Shown here: in pieces, positions 40,524-52,145 of the stretch
How the letters are laid out: each line of letters begins with the position of its first letter
Position numbering within the stretch: the first letter of the stretch is position 1
Source: an alpha proteobacterium L41A
GTDB lineage: Bacteria; Pseudomonadota; Alphaproteobacteria; Caulobacterales; Caulobacteraceae
Assembly (NCBI GenBank): GCA_000335735.1
Contig: AMYY01000002.1
Span: 1-64,000, forward strand
Direction of reading: 5' to 3'
DNA length: 64,000 nucleotides
Notes under the pieces: model-generated
The model's input: only the letters and a program-made list of their open reading frames with translations
What the model was told of the DNA's origin: nothing
The model's database searches: none
Position numbers and translations under genes: made by a program

Positions 40524-41624
40524 ATGCCGGAGACCCACGGCGCGCCCCGACGGCGCGACGAGCGGTCCCAGCCTTCCCGTTCGCGGGATGCGTCGGGTCG
40601 AGATGCGCCGCTGTATGGCGCGCTCGATCTGGGGACCAACAATTGCCGGCTGCTGATCGCGCGGCCGTCACGCGAAGGCTTTCGCGTCGTCGACAGCTTC
40701 AGCCGCATCGTGCGGCTGGGCGAAGGGCTGTCGCGGACGGGCCTTCTGGACCCGCGCGCCATGGACCGAGCCTATGACGCCCTGGCCCTGTGCGCCGAGC
40801 GGATCGTCAGGAAGGGCGTCGATTCGGCGCGATTGAGCGCCGTCGCCACCCAGGCCTGCCGGGCGGCCGAGAACGGCGCCGACTTCATCGACCGGGTGCG
40901 CAAGGGCACGGGCCTGCGCTTGCGGATCATCGATCCCGCCGAAGAGGCGCGGCTGGCGGTCGAGGGATGCCTGAACCTGATCGACCCCAAGGCCGAGGCG
41001 GTGCTGGTCATTGATGTCGGCGGCGGCTCGACCGAGATGTCGTGGCTGAAGCGCAGCGGGACCGACTGGACGACCACCGCCTGGATGTCGGCGCCGGTGG
41101 GGGTCGTGACCTTGGCCGAGCGGCATCCCGAGCCGCCGAACTCCGGCGAGGCCTGGTACGAGGCGATGGTCGCCGACATGGGTGCGGCCATTGCAGCGGG
41201 CGGGATCGTGGACGAACCGATGCTGGACCTATTCCGGCAGAACCGGGCGCATCTTGTCGGCACCTCGGGCGCGATCACCAGCCTGGCCGGCATTCACCTG
41301 AACCTGCCGCGCTACAATCGCGACCGGGTCGATGGATTGTGGATGACGCGCGGCGAGTGCGAGACAGCGGCGGATCGCCTGAAGGCCTTGGGGCCGGACG
41401 GTCGGGCGCGCGAGGCCTGCATCGGTCCCGATCGGGCTGACCTCGTTTTGGCGGGCGCCGCCATCCTGGAAGCGGTGCAGCGCGCCTGGCCGTCGGAACG
41501 CGTGCGGGTCGCGGATCGGGGCCTGCGCGAAGGCCTGCTGCTGCAACGGATGCGCGAAGACAAGAAGCCGCCGAGGGGACGGCGTCGTCGACGTGGGCGG
41601 GGCCGGCCGGCCCCCGCTGCCTGA
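40524..41624 (+). CDS. Ppx/GppA family phosphatase
   Basis: Exopolyphosphatase or guanosine pentaphosphatase, 366 residues, with the ASKHA ATPase fold. Motifs are YGALDLGTNNCRLLIA (phosphate 1), ATQACRAAENG, the catalytic Glu region IDPAEEARLAVEG, and VIDVGGGSTEMSW (phosphate 2). It is the short form, lacking the C-terminal HD-like domain of E. coli Ppx, and ends in a very basic tail (RGRRRRRGRGRP). Its TGA abuts the convergent cyclophilin stop as TGATCA. Confidence 0.88.
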   Translation: MPETHGAPRRRDERSQPSRSRDASGRDAPLYGALDLGTNNCRLLIARPSREGFRVVDSFSRIVRLGEGLSRTGLLDPRAMDRAYDALALCAERIVRKGVDSARLSAVATQACRAAENGADFIDRVRKGTGLRLRIIDPAEEARLAVEGCLNLIDPKAEAVLVIDVGGGSTEMSWLKRSGTDWTTTAWMSAPVGVVTLAERHPEPPNSGEAWYEAMVADMGAAIAAGGIVDEPMLDLFRQNRAHLVGTSGAITSLAGIHLNLPRYNRDRVDGLWMTRGECETAADRLKALGPDGRAREACIGPDRADLVLAGAAILEAVQRAWPSERVRVADRGLREGLLLQRMREDKKPPRGRRRRRGRGRPAPAA

Positions 41625-42500
41625 TCAGGCGGCGGGCGTGACGCGCACCGGCAGTTCGATGTCGCAGACCGAGAAATCCGCGCCGCGCGCCTGACGCGCC
41701 TGCTGCGTCAGGGTCTGGAAGGTGGCGGAGTTGGTGTTCAGGACAGCCGCCGTCGGACGTTCGGCTGCGGGCAGATCCGACGCCACGCGAACGCGGGTCA
41801 TCTGATCCGGTCCCTGCACCAAGCCATCCGGCGTGTCGCTGGCCTTGAGCGATCGCACGACGTCCAGCCCTGAAACGACCCGGCCCCAGACGGTGTATCG
41901 CTTGTCCAGCGCCGGATAGGCCTGACGCATCAGGAAGAACTGGCTGTTGGCGGTGTCATTGCCCTCGTCACGCGCCATGCCCGCAACGCCCGGGCAATAC
42001 AGGGCCCAACCGTGGACCTTCTTGTCGCTGGTGCCGGACATCAGGGCGTCGGGCTGGGTCTGGACCGGGATGGAATCGACAAAGCCGACCAGGGCGCCGA
42101 CTGGGGCCGCCACCGGAGTGAAGGCCATGTCCGCGCCACGGCGGAAGGTGAACTCGGCCTTCAGGTCGGGATACCAGCTCTGCCCCTCGCCCGTGCCCAG
42201 CGGATCGCCGGTCTGGGCCATGAACCAGTCGATCACCCGGTGCCAGACCAGGTTGTCGAAGAAGCCGCGCGACGCCAGCAGCCTGATGCGTTCGACATGG
42301 GCGGGCGCGATCTCGGGCGCCAGTTCGACTAGCACCCGCCCCTTGTTGGTGTCGATGACCAGCAGGTTCTCGGGCGCGATCGTGCGCCATTCGCCGGGCG
42401 GCGGCGGAGGCGCGGGAACGGCGGTCGAGTCTTGCGCCAGGGCGGCGCCCGCCGTCGCGGCCAGCACGGCCGCCGCCATCGCCATCGTTCGTATCGTCAT
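41625..42500 (-). CDS. exported cyclophilin-type peptidyl-prolyl isomerase (copy A)
   Basis: A 291-residue protein with a Sec signal peptide (cleavage after AALA, about residue 22), a Pro-rich linker and a cyclophilin domain (about residues 45-215). The active-site run is WHRVIDWFMAQTGDP, with the catalytic Arg but an altered IDW in place of the usual IPG/IPN. A C-terminal extension of about 60 residues with one Cys (SVCDIELP) is shared with copy B. Likely acts in periplasmic protein folding. Lies 26 bases downstream of copy B. Confidence 0.85.
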   Translation of the reverse strand: MTIRTMAMAAAVLAATAGAALAQDSTAVPAPPPPPGEWRTIAPENLLVIDTNKGRVLVELAPEIAPAHVERIRLLASRGFFDNLVWHRVIDWFMAQTGDPLGTGEGQSWYPDLKAEFTFRRGADMAFTPVAAPVGALVGFVDSIPVQTQPDALMSGTSDKKVHGWALYCPGVAGMARDEGNDTANSQFFLMRQAYPALDKRYTVWGRVVSGLDVVRSLKASDTPDGLVQGPDQMTRVRVASDLPAAERPTAAVLNTNSATFQTLTQQARQARGADFSVCDIELPVRVTPAA

Positions 42501-42526
42501 CGCCCCCTCCCCCGTTTGCGAACGCG

Positions 42527-43408
42527 TCAGCCGCCTGTCACTTCGGCGACCGGCTGAACATCGCAGACGCTGAAGGCCGCGCCGCGCGCGGCGCGCGCCG
42601 TGGCGATCCGTTCTGCGAAAGCGGCGCTGCCGGCGTTCAGCACGCGCACCGTCGGACGCTCGGCTTCGGGCAGGGCCGAGGCCATGCGGACGCGGGTCAT
42701 GGTGTCGGGATCGGTCACCTTGCCGTCCTCGGCGTCCGAACCCTTCTTCAGCTTGCCGATCACGTCCAGGCCGGACACGACCCGCCCGAAGGCGGTGTAG
42801 ATGCCGTCCAACTGTTCGCGCGCGCCCATCATCAGGAAGAACTGGCTGTTGGCGCTGTCGGGCGAACCCGAGCGGGCCATGCCCAGCACGCCGGGACAGA
42901 ACAGGCCGTGGGCGTCGACCTTGAAGTCGGCGGTGACCATCATCTGCGCGTCGGGCTGGGTCTGGACCGGTAGATCGCCGACCAGACCGCGCACGCCCGC
43001 GCCGACGCTGGGCACCGCGACGAAGCCGGCGTCGCGTCCACGACGGAAACTGAACTCGGCCTTCAGGTCCGGCAGCTCGCTGCCGCCCTCACCCGTGCCC
43101 TTCGGATCGCCGGTTTGCGCCATGAAATCAGGGATGACGCGATGAAACTTCAGACCGTCATAGAAGCCCTGGTTGGCCAGGGTGCGGATGCGTTCCGCAT
43201 GGTTGGGCGCGGCGACGGGGATCAGTTCGACCAGGACCCGGCCCTTCGACGTATCAATCACCAGCAGGTTTTCCGGCGCAATGGTCCGCCAGTCGGACGC
43301 CGCCGGCGCCGTTTGCGCCACAGCCGGCGCCTGTGCCTGGGCTTGGGATTGGGCCGCGCCAGCTGCAAGAAGGGCGGCGACGGTCGCTGCGATGATGGCC
43401 TTACGCAT
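42527..43408 (-). CDS. exported cyclophilin-type peptidyl-prolyl isomerase (copy B)
   Basis: A 293-residue paralogue of the downstream gene with the same plan: signal peptide, DWRTIAPENLLVIDTSKGRVLVEL, cyclophilin domain with the canonical FHRVIPDFMAQTGDP active site, and the C-terminal extension ending SVCDVQP. Copy B keeps the standard active site while copy A has diverged there, which suggests that they arose by duplication and may have split substrates. It lies 13 bases after coaD. Confidence 0.87.
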   Translation of the reverse strand: MRKAIIAATVAALLAAGAAQSQAQAQAPAVAQTAPAASDWRTIAPENLLVIDTSKGRVLVELIPVAAPNHAERIRTLANQGFYDGLKFHRVIPDFMAQTGDPKGTGEGGSELPDLKAEFSFRRGRDAGFVAVPSVGAGVRGLVGDLPVQTQPDAQMMVTADFKVDAHGLFCPGVLGMARSGSPDSANSQFFLMMGAREQLDGIYTAFGRVVSGLDVIGKLKKGSDAEDGKVTDPDTMTRVRMASALPEAERPTVRVLNAGSAAFAERIATARAARGAAFSVCDVQPVAEVTGG

Positions 43409-43421
43409 GGTCTTATATACC

Positions 43422-43907
43422 CTAACCGTTCTTGACCTTGGCCCGCACGCGCTCGGCGATGGCGGGGCTGACGAAACTGTCGATCGCGCCGTCCAGCCGG
43501 GCGATCTCCTTGACGAGCCGCGAGGCGATCGCCTGATGGCGCGGATCGGCCATCAGGAATACGGTCTCGATGTCCTGATTGAGGCGCTGGTTCATGGCCG
43601 TCATCTGGAACTCGTATTCAAAGTCGGCGACGGCGCGCAGACCCCGGATGATGACGCTGGCGTCCAGTTCTTCGGCGAAATGCATCAGCAGGGTCGAAAA
43701 CGGCTGGACCACGATGTCGCCGCCGAGGGGCGCCATCTCGGCCTTCAGCATCTCGACCCGTTCGGCGGTGGAGAACAGAGGGCCCTTGTCGTCGTTCTGG
43801 GCCACGCCGATGACCAGCCGGTCCACCAGCTTCAGCGCGCGCTTGATGATGTCGGTATGCCCGTTCGTCACCGGGTCGAAGGTGCCCGGATAAAGTCCGA
43901 TGCGCAT
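43422..43907 (-). CDS. coaD: phosphopantetheine adenylyltransferase
   Basis: Transfers AMP to 4'-phosphopantetheine, the penultimate step of coenzyme A synthesis. The 161-residue nucleotidyltransferase has LYPGTFDPVTNGHTDII with the T/HxGH motif, the RGLRAVADFEYEFQM segment and SRLVKEIA in place of the ISST loop region. Typical length. First gene before the twin cyclophilins. Confidence 0.96.
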   Translation of the reverse strand: MRIGLYPGTFDPVTNGHTDIIKRALKLVDRLVIGVAQNDDKGPLFSTAERVEMLKAEMAPLGGDIVVQPFSTLLMHFAEELDASVIIRGLRAVADFEYEFQMTAMNQRLNQDIETVFLMADPRHQAIASRLVKEIARLDGAIDSFVSPAIAERVRAKVKNG

Positions 43908-43960
43908 GCGTGTCTCCCCGGCCTGTCGCGTGGCGTCAGCGTCGTTTAGCAGGTGCGAAA

Positions 43961-44800
43961 TCAGCGGCCTAGCCGGCTGACGCCATCGTCATCGTCACGA
44001 TCCGCGATGGGCTGGGGCGCCTGGGCGCTCCAGGCCGCTGCGACCTTGGCGAGCAGGACCGGATCATTGGCGAAGGCGACATCGTCGATGGCGGTGATCG
44101 GACAGACGGGCGTGGCGCTGTTGCACAGGAAAGCGCCGTCGAAGGCGCCAATCTCGTCGAGACGGATCGGCCGCGTTTCACTGGCCAGCCCGACCTCGCG
44201 CAGCCCGCGCGTGATCAAGGCCTGGGTCACGCCCGCCAGCATCGGGGCCTGGGGCCAGACGATCCGGTCGCCTTGGACGAAGCCGATGTTCCACAGCGTG
44301 CCCTCTGACAACCGCCCTTCACCATCCACAAACAGGGCGTCGTCAAACCCGGCGGCGCGCGCGGCGCGGCGCGCGCGAATCAGGCCGAAGGTGGCGAGAT
44401 GCTTCAGATGCGGCGCCTCGCGCTGATAGGGCATGGCGGTGATCCGCACCCGGTGCGCCAGCGGCGGCGGCGCTGGGGAGACACTGGTCATCACCTTCGG
44501 TCGGCCGACGTAGCTCGGGTCGCGATGACCGATGTCGGACGAGAACAGGCTGACGCGCAGCCAGCAGGCGTATCGGCCGGCGACGGCCACCGCCATCAGA
44601 CGCCGAAACTCCGCCTCGCCGGGGCTTTCGCCGAACAGTTCGACGGCGGCCTGCTCCAGACGGGCGAGGTGGAGGTCGAGGCCGCGCGCGGCGCCGTTCT
44701 CGACGCGGAAGGAGGTGTAGGCGCCGTAGTTCACCAACGCCTGATGCGCCAGGTCGTCAGGTGTGGCGGGAAGGCCGTCGATCAGAATCGTCGCGCTCAA
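43961..44800 (-). CDS. class IV PLP aminotransferase
   Basis: A 279-residue fold-type IV PLP enzyme, related to branched-chain aminotransferase and aminodeoxychorismate lyase. The catalytic Lys is in PHLKHLATFG and the PLP-phosphate segment in RLSEGTLWNIGFV; GVTQALI follows. Start is TTG 44800, with GGGAGGG upstream; the in-frame ATG at 44875 would run through a G-rich repeat and into gyrA. Substrate cannot be chosen between a branched-chain amino acid, D-alanine and aminodeoxychorismate. Confidence 0.82.
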   Translation of the reverse strand: MSATILIDGLPATPDDLAHQALVNYGAYTSFRVENGAARGLDLHLARLEQAAVELFGESPGEAEFRRLMAVAVAGRYACWLRVSLFSSDIGHRDPSYVGRPKVMTSVSPAPPPLAHRVRITAMPYQREAPHLKHLATFGLIRARRAARAAGFDDALFVDGEGRLSEGTLWNIGFVQGDRIVWPQAPMLAGVTQALITRGLREVGLASETRPIRLDEIGAFDGAFLCNSATPVCPITAIDDVAFANDPVLLAKVAAAWSAQAPQPIADRDDDDGVSRLGR

Positions 44801-44834
44801 ACGACCCTCCCCTCTCCCGCTGGGCGGAGGCGGA

Positions 44835-47612
<2,778 letters not shown>

Positions 47613-47734
47613 TGAAGCGTGGCTTTATGCGGCCGGAATCGGAACGTGATCCGCTGTGACGATTTCTAGCATTCCAGGGCCTCGGTGGCAAAGCGACGTC
47701 GCCGTGAAAGCCCGTCTCTGAAAGGACTTTCGAC

Positions 47735-48310
47735 ATGCGCGCCCCCCGCCTCGCCGCCGCCCTTCTCCTCGCCTCCCCCTTGGCCCTGACCACCGCCTGC
47801 GCCGCGACCGGAAACGCGCCCCTGGCGGCTGTCGAACGCGCGCCCGTCGGCGCGACAGGACAGGCCGTTCTGATCAACGCCTCCGGCGCCAATATCGGTC
47901 GCGTCGACCTGCGTCAGGGACCGACCGGCCTGCTGATGAAGATCGAGGCTTCGGGCCTGACGCCCGGCTGGCACGGCATTCACATCCATGCGACCGGCGA
48001 ATGCGCCGCGCCCTTCACCTCGTCCGGCGCCCACATCAACCACGGCGAGCCCAAGGCTCCGCATGGCCTGTTGAACGCCGCCGGGCCGGACGACGGCGAC
48101 CTGCCCAACGTCTGGGCCGGTGCGGACGGCAAGGTGAACGCCGAGCTGTTCACCACCCGCGCCCGGATCTCGTCCGAAGGCCCCGGCCAATGGCTGTGGG
48201 ACGCCGACGGCTCGGCCATCATCATCCACGCCAACCCCGACGACCATTCGACCCAGCCCATCGGCGGCGCAGGCGACCGAGTGGCCTGCGCGGCGCTCAG
48301 CGCAAGCTAA
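47735..48310 (+). CDS. sodC: exported Cu/Zn superoxide dismutase
   Basis: Dismutates periplasmic superoxide. A 191-residue protein with a signal peptide ending in TTAC, a possible but weak lipobox, then the SodC beta-barrel. Copper ligands are the HIH pair in GIHIHATGEC, His in GAHINHG and the late His in AIIIHANPDD; the disulfide Cys are in GEC and VAC. In the zinc loop APHG and GDLPN are present, but the GPHAGD His of many bacterial SodC is Asp here (GPDDGD). A terminator follows the gene. Confidence 0.9.
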   Translation: MRAPRLAAALLLASPLALTTACAATGNAPLAAVERAPVGATGQAVLINASGANIGRVDLRQGPTGLLMKIEASGLTPGWHGIHIHATGECAAPFTSSGAHINHGEPKAPHGLLNAAGPDDGDLPNVWAGADGKVNAELFTTRARISSEGPGQWLWDADGSAIIIHANPDDHSTQPIGGAGDRVACAALSAS

Positions 48311-48334
48311 GTCTTTCTACGAGACAGAAGATGG

Positions 48335-48366
48335 CCCGCTGGATACCGCTCAGCGGGTCTCTTTTT
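48335..48366 (+). terminator. intrinsic terminator of sodC
   Basis: CCCGCTG (48335-48341) pairs with CAGCGGG (48351-48357) around a 9-base loop, followed by TCTCTTTTT. The 3' arm overlaps the stop codon of the convergent DUF1003 gene. Confidence 0.8.
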
Positions 48367-48883
48367 GCGCGAGCAGACGGCGGATAAGTTCGGTCTGCTC
48401 CTCCTGCCGGGCGGTCATGTGTTCGACCTTTTCCAGCAGGGCCATGATCTCGATCTCGGCCTTCAGATTGACCTGATAGTCATTGCCCGCATCCAGCCGG
48501 TCCTTTGACGCCTGGCGGTTCTGGCTCATCATGATGACCGGCGCCTGGATCGCCGCCAGCATCGACAGGACCAGGTTCAGGAAGATGAAGGGATAGGGGT
48601 CGAAGGCTTCCTTGCGCAGCAGCAGGTTCAGCCCGGTCCAGATCGCCAGGAAGATGCCGAACGCGATGATGAACGGCCACGAACCGCCGAAGGCCGCCAC
48701 CCGATCGGCCAGCCGCTCTCCAAAGGTTTGGCGGTCGTCGAAGGTCTCGTTGATGTCTTCGGAAACAGGGCGACGATCGGCGGTGCTCTGAACGACGACG
48801 GCTTCGTTCGCCGGAAGATCGTGCTTCGCCTTGCCCAGCCAGCGGCGGGAGACGTGGTCAGCGTCGAGGGGGGCGTGGTGCAT
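48350..48883 (-). CDS. DUF1003 membrane protein
   Basis: A 177-residue protein with the DUF1003 core: FGERLADRVAAFGGSWPFII, two transmembrane helices (about residues 68-88 and 97-117) and the conserved FDPYPFIFLNLVLS and APVIMMSQNRQ. The C-terminal 60 residues form a likely coiled coil (LKAEIEIMALLEKVEHMTAR). Function is unknown. Its end overlaps the sodC terminator. Confidence 0.9.
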   Translation of the reverse strand: MHHAPLDADHVSRRWLGKAKHDLPANEAVVVQSTADRRPVSEDINETFDDRQTFGERLADRVAAFGGSWPFIIAFGIFLAIWTGLNLLLRKEAFDPYPFIFLNLVLSMLAAIQAPVIMMSQNRQASKDRLDAGNDYQVNLKAEIEIMALLEKVEHMTARQEEQTELIRRLLAQKETR

Positions 48884-48912
48884 GGCGAGCTCCTGAAACG
48901 ATCAGGAACAGA

Positions 48913-49851
48913 TCAAGCCTTGGCGGCCCCCGCACGCAAGCCCCGTTCGGCCAGGGCCACAAGGGCCACCCCGCCCATGGTGATGGCCGATCCCGTCAGA
49001 ATCTGCGGCGTCAGGATGTCGCCCATGAAGCTCCAGCCGATGAACATCGACACCACGGGCGTGACCAGCAGATAGGGCGTCACCCGCCCCGCCTCGCGCC
49101 GCTGGACCAGCCAGAACAGCAGGGTGGTCGCCAGCACGGACGACACAACGCCCGCCCACAGCAAGGAGGACCAGACCATGGGCGTGGCGCGCTTCACCGC
49201 CTCCCACTGGCCATGCTCGAACACCGCCGAGCCGAAGGCCATGACGGGAAAGGCGCCCAGCGCCAGCAGACCCTGCATCTTAAGCGGCGGAATGGAGGTG
49301 GTGCGGCGCGCCACCACCGTGGTCACGCCCCAGGCGGCGCCGGCGGCGATGGCGACCAGAATGGCCTTCCAGTCCTGCAGCGCATGGGCGTCCAGCGTCA
49401 TCCAGGCCACGCCGACGAAGGCCACGCCCATGCCCACCAAGGCCGCCTTGGACAGCCGCTCGCCCAGGATCAGGAAGGCGAACAGGGTGGTGAAGGGGAT
49501 CCACAACTGGTTGGCCACCGTCACCGGACTGACGTCCGTCGCCAGCCAGTAGGCCGTGTAAGCCAGGCCATACTGGATCGGCCCGCCGATGATGACGATC
49601 AGCATCAGGCTCGTCCAGTCCGGAAACGGCGGCCGCACGAAGGCGATCAGACAGGCGGTGGCGATGCCGAACCGGATGGCACCGACCAGCAGCGGCGACA
49701 ACTCCTGCGTCGCCAGCTTGGCCCCGGCGTTATTGACGCCCCACACCACGATGATCGCCACGATGGCGGCGATCTCCAGCCCGGTGAGAGCGTGAGGCCT
49801 CTTGGGCAGGGGCGCGGGCGCAGGCGCAACTTCGGAACGGACGTCGGTCAT
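48913..49851 (-). CDS. EamA/DMT-family transporter
   Basis: A 312-residue membrane protein with ten predicted helices as two EamA repeats (about residues 25-160 and 168-305). Signatures include VVWGVNNAGAKLA in helix 1 and GERLSKAALVGMGVAFVGV in the first half. Drug/metabolite exporters of this type often export amino acids or related compounds; substrate unknown. It is the last gene of the reverse run after DUF1003 has its own start. Confidence 0.87.
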   Translation of the reverse strand: MTDVRSEVAPAPAPLPKRPHALTGLEIAAIVAIIVVWGVNNAGAKLATQELSPLLVGAIRFGIATACLIAFVRPPFPDWTSLMLIVIIGGPIQYGLAYTAYWLATDVSPVTVANQLWIPFTTLFAFLILGERLSKAALVGMGVAFVGVAWMTLDAHALQDWKAILVAIAAGAAWGVTTVVARRTTSIPPLKMQGLLALGAFPVMAFGSAVFEHGQWEAVKRATPMVWSSLLWAGVVSSVLATTLLFWLVQRREAGRVTPYLLVTPVVSMFIGWSFMGDILTPQILTGSAITMGGVALVALAERGLRAGAAKA

Positions 49852-49914
49852 GACCGCCCTATGGCACGGTGCGCCCGCCGCGTCGGCTCACTTTGGATGA
49901 CCTCAGGTTTCCGT

Positions 49915-50385
49915 TCAGAAACTCGGCTTGGCGACCATCAGCCAGTAGATGGCCACAACGCCGGCGAAGGCGGGCCAGCCCAGGGCGAACCACCAACGGA
50001 ACAGCCGATGATAGGCGGATGGCAGGGCGGCGCCCTCCCGTGCCGCGTGTTCGGCCAACTTCATCATCCGGTACTGGATCCACACAACCGGCAACCAGCA
50101 GACGCCGATCAGGACATAAAGCCCATAGGCGGCCAGCAGCCATGGACTGGTCAGCGACCAGCCCTGCAGATGGATCAGGCCCAGGCCGCTGATTGGCTGG
50201 ATCACAACGGCGGTCGCGGTGAAGACGAAATCAGCCAGAACGACGATCCGCCCCACCTCAGCGACGGTCCTGGCATCCTTGGTCGCGTGCGCGCGCAGCA
50301 TGAAGAAGGCGATGCCGGCGCCTGTGCCGAACAGCACCGCGCCCGACAAGATGTGAACGATCTTCAGCAGCACATAGGCGGTCAT
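49915..50385 (-). CDS. DUF2269 membrane protein
   Basis: A 156-residue, four-helix membrane protein of the DUF2269 family: LLKIVHILSGAVLFGTGAGIAFFM at the start, ADFVFTATAVVIQPISGLGLI, and WIQYRMMKLA after the third helix. ATG 50385 overlaps the upstream gene by 4 bases (ATGA). DUF2269 genes are often found with NAD-dependent epimerases, as here. Function unknown. Confidence 0.87.
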   Translation of the reverse strand: MTAYVLLKIVHILSGAVLFGTGAGIAFFMLRAHATKDARTVAEVGRIVVLADFVFTATAVVIQPISGLGLIHLQGWSLTSPWLLAAYGLYVLIGVCWLPVVWIQYRMMKLAEHAAREGAALPSAYHRLFRWWFALGWPAFAGVVAIYWLMVAKPSF

Positions 50386-51683
50386 CGGCGCGCGTCCGTC
50401 GCCGCCACGAACAGGCAAAGGGCCATCATCGGCAGGACCTTGAGCCATGGTCCCAGCGGATCGATCCAGAAGTGCGGCAGGCTGAGCGTCGCGGCCGTCA
50501 AATAGCCGACGGTAGCCAGGCACATGAAGATCGCCACACGCGCCGTCCACGGCCGCACGAACAGCATCAACCCCAGCACCACGTCCAGCAGCGCACCCCA
50601 CCAGGCGATGGGGCCGGCCATGCGACCGTAACCGCCCTCATGCAGGATGGCGACGGCGCGGTCCCAACCCGGGCCAAAGCTGATCAGGCCTGTGATCAGC
50701 CAGAACAGGCCCAGCGTCACGATAGAGATTGGCCGCACGAACCAGAGCCGCGCGTGCCAGACGTCCTGAACCGAGGCTGGGGTCTCGGCGAGGAAGCGTG
50801 TGAATCCGCGCGACGGGACGCCAAGCGCCTGCGCCCATCCGCTGTCGCGGCCAGACACGTCGTGGTCCATCTGTTTGATCGCCGTCGTGCGGATCGGCGA
50901 GGACCAGCCCAGCCGACCCAGCAGATCTCCGATCGCCAGGGCGGGCGCGGCCAGGACACGCGGAACGCGGACCACCGGCGCAGGGCTCAACCCCATCCAA
51001 CCGCGATAAAGACGCATCGTCTCGACCATCGTCACCGGCTCCGGCCCCGGCATGTCCAGCGTCCGATGCGACGGCGCAGCAGGCTTCAGCGCTGCGACGA
51101 CGGCGGCGGACAGGTCGCCCAGCGGTATCGGGCGGAAAATCTGGTCGCCGCCCACGACCGGGCTGAACAACGGAAACGCCGCCAGCGCCCGGATCAGTCC
51201 GGTGCCGCCGAACGCGGCGCGGTCCACCACCAGCGACGGCCGAAGAACCAGCCAATCCAGGCCGCTGACCTCGATCATTCGTTCGGTTTCGGCCTTCGTG
51301 CGGGCGTAGTCGGTGCCGGCCCCGTCGTCCGCGCCGACGGCGGAGATATGCACCAGCCGCCGCACGCCCGCCGCCTCGCACGCCGCGATCAGGGCGCGCG
51401 GGCCGTCGACATGGGCCGCGCGCGTGCTGTCGCCCGCCCCATTTTGAAGCACGCCGACGCAGTTCACCACCGCATCCACGCCGACCAGCAGCGGCGCCCA
51501 GGCCTGGGGTGTCGTCAGCTTGGCGAAATCGGCGGCGACCCAGTCGAACGCCGGCGCGCGACGAGCGGGTTCGATGATGCGGCGCGCCCCGGCGCGAATG
51601 GACCAGCCGGCCGACGACAGCGCCGCCGCCACATGCGAGCCGATGAAGCCGTTGGCCCCCAGCACAAGCACGCGTCCCCTCAT
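50382..51683 (-). CDS. SDR (NDUFA9-like) oxidoreductase fused to a DoxX-like membrane domain
   Basis: A 433-residue two-part protein. Residues 1-285 form an atypical short-chain dehydrogenase with the NAD(P) motif VLVLGANGFIGSHV, ISAVGAD and YARTKAETE containing the YxxxK pair. Residues 305-433 carry four transmembrane helices of DoxX type (WFVRPISIVTLGLFWLITGLIS start). ATG 51683 overlaps the DCC gene by 4 bases. It resembles the NAD(P)H-binding/DoxX fusions of quinone-linked or envelope metabolism; substrate unknown. Confidence 0.83.
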   Translation of the reverse strand: MRGRVLVLGANGFIGSHVAAALSSAGWSIRAGARRIIEPARRAPAFDWVAADFAKLTTPQAWAPLLVGVDAVVNCVGVLQNGAGDSTRAAHVDGPRALIAACEAAGVRRLVHISAVGADDGAGTDYARTKAETERMIEVSGLDWLVLRPSLVVDRAAFGGTGLIRALAAFPLFSPVVGGDQIFRPIPLGDLSAAVVAALKPAAPSHRTLDMPGPEPVTMVETMRLYRGWMGLSPAPVVRVPRVLAAPALAIGDLLGRLGWSSPIRTTAIKQMDHDVSGRDSGWAQALGVPSRGFTRFLAETPASVQDVWHARLWFVRPISIVTLGLFWLITGLISFGPGWDRAVAILHEGGYGRMAGPIAWWGALLDVVLGLMLFVRPWTARVAIFMCLATVGYLTAATLSLPHFWIDPLGPWLKVLPMMALCLFVAATDARR

Positions 51684-52135
51684 CCCAGCACGCGGTCCGT
51701 CAGATCGACGCCTTTCGGCGGCATGGCGCACCAGGCCGCGCCGGGAAACCGGCGGCGGCGACGCGCGATGAAGTCATAGAGGGTGTCGCGGGCGGTCCGC
51801 GGCACGATCCGCCCGACGACGGCCAGTCGATAGGGCGGCGGCAGCAGGGCGGCGATGCCCAGAACGCCGTCGGACCGTTCGCGCGCAACGCCGTCCTGGA
51901 TCAGCAGCATCGTATAGGGATCGTCCGGATCAACGCCGTAGTGGACGAGAAGCGCCCGACCTAGGGGCGACTGCGTCGGCGCGAGCCGGATTCTCCCTGC
52001 CCTGTCATGCTTCAGAATCTTGCGCGCCGAGCCGGAGCAGAGCGCGCAGTCGCCATCGAACAGAACCAGGGGCCGGTCGTCCGGAAAGGCCGGAACGGCG
52101 GGATCCTCACGATAGCTGTAAGGCCCCCGCCCCAA
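51680..52135 (-). CDS. DCC-family thiol-disulfide protein (DUF393)
   Basis: A 151-residue protein with the family-defining LVLFDGDCALCSGSARKI (DxxCxxC, Cys at about residues 30 and 33) and a predicted thioredoxin-like fold. Start is TTG 52135 with GAGG 8 bases upstream. It is 10 bases after ssb and overlaps the SDR/DoxX gene by 4 bases. DCC with DoxX-type and DUF2269 proteins forms a coherent redox-associated membrane group, though no function is established. Confidence 0.85.
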   Translation of the reverse strand: MGRGPYSYREDPAVPAFPDDRPLVLFDGDCALCSGSARKILKHDRAGRIRLAPTQSPLGRALLVHYGVDPDDPYTMLLIQDGVARERSDGVLGIAALLPPPYRLAVVGRIVPRTARDTLYDFIARRRRRFPGAAWCAMPPKGVDLTDRVLG

Positions 52136-52145
52136 CGGTCTGACC

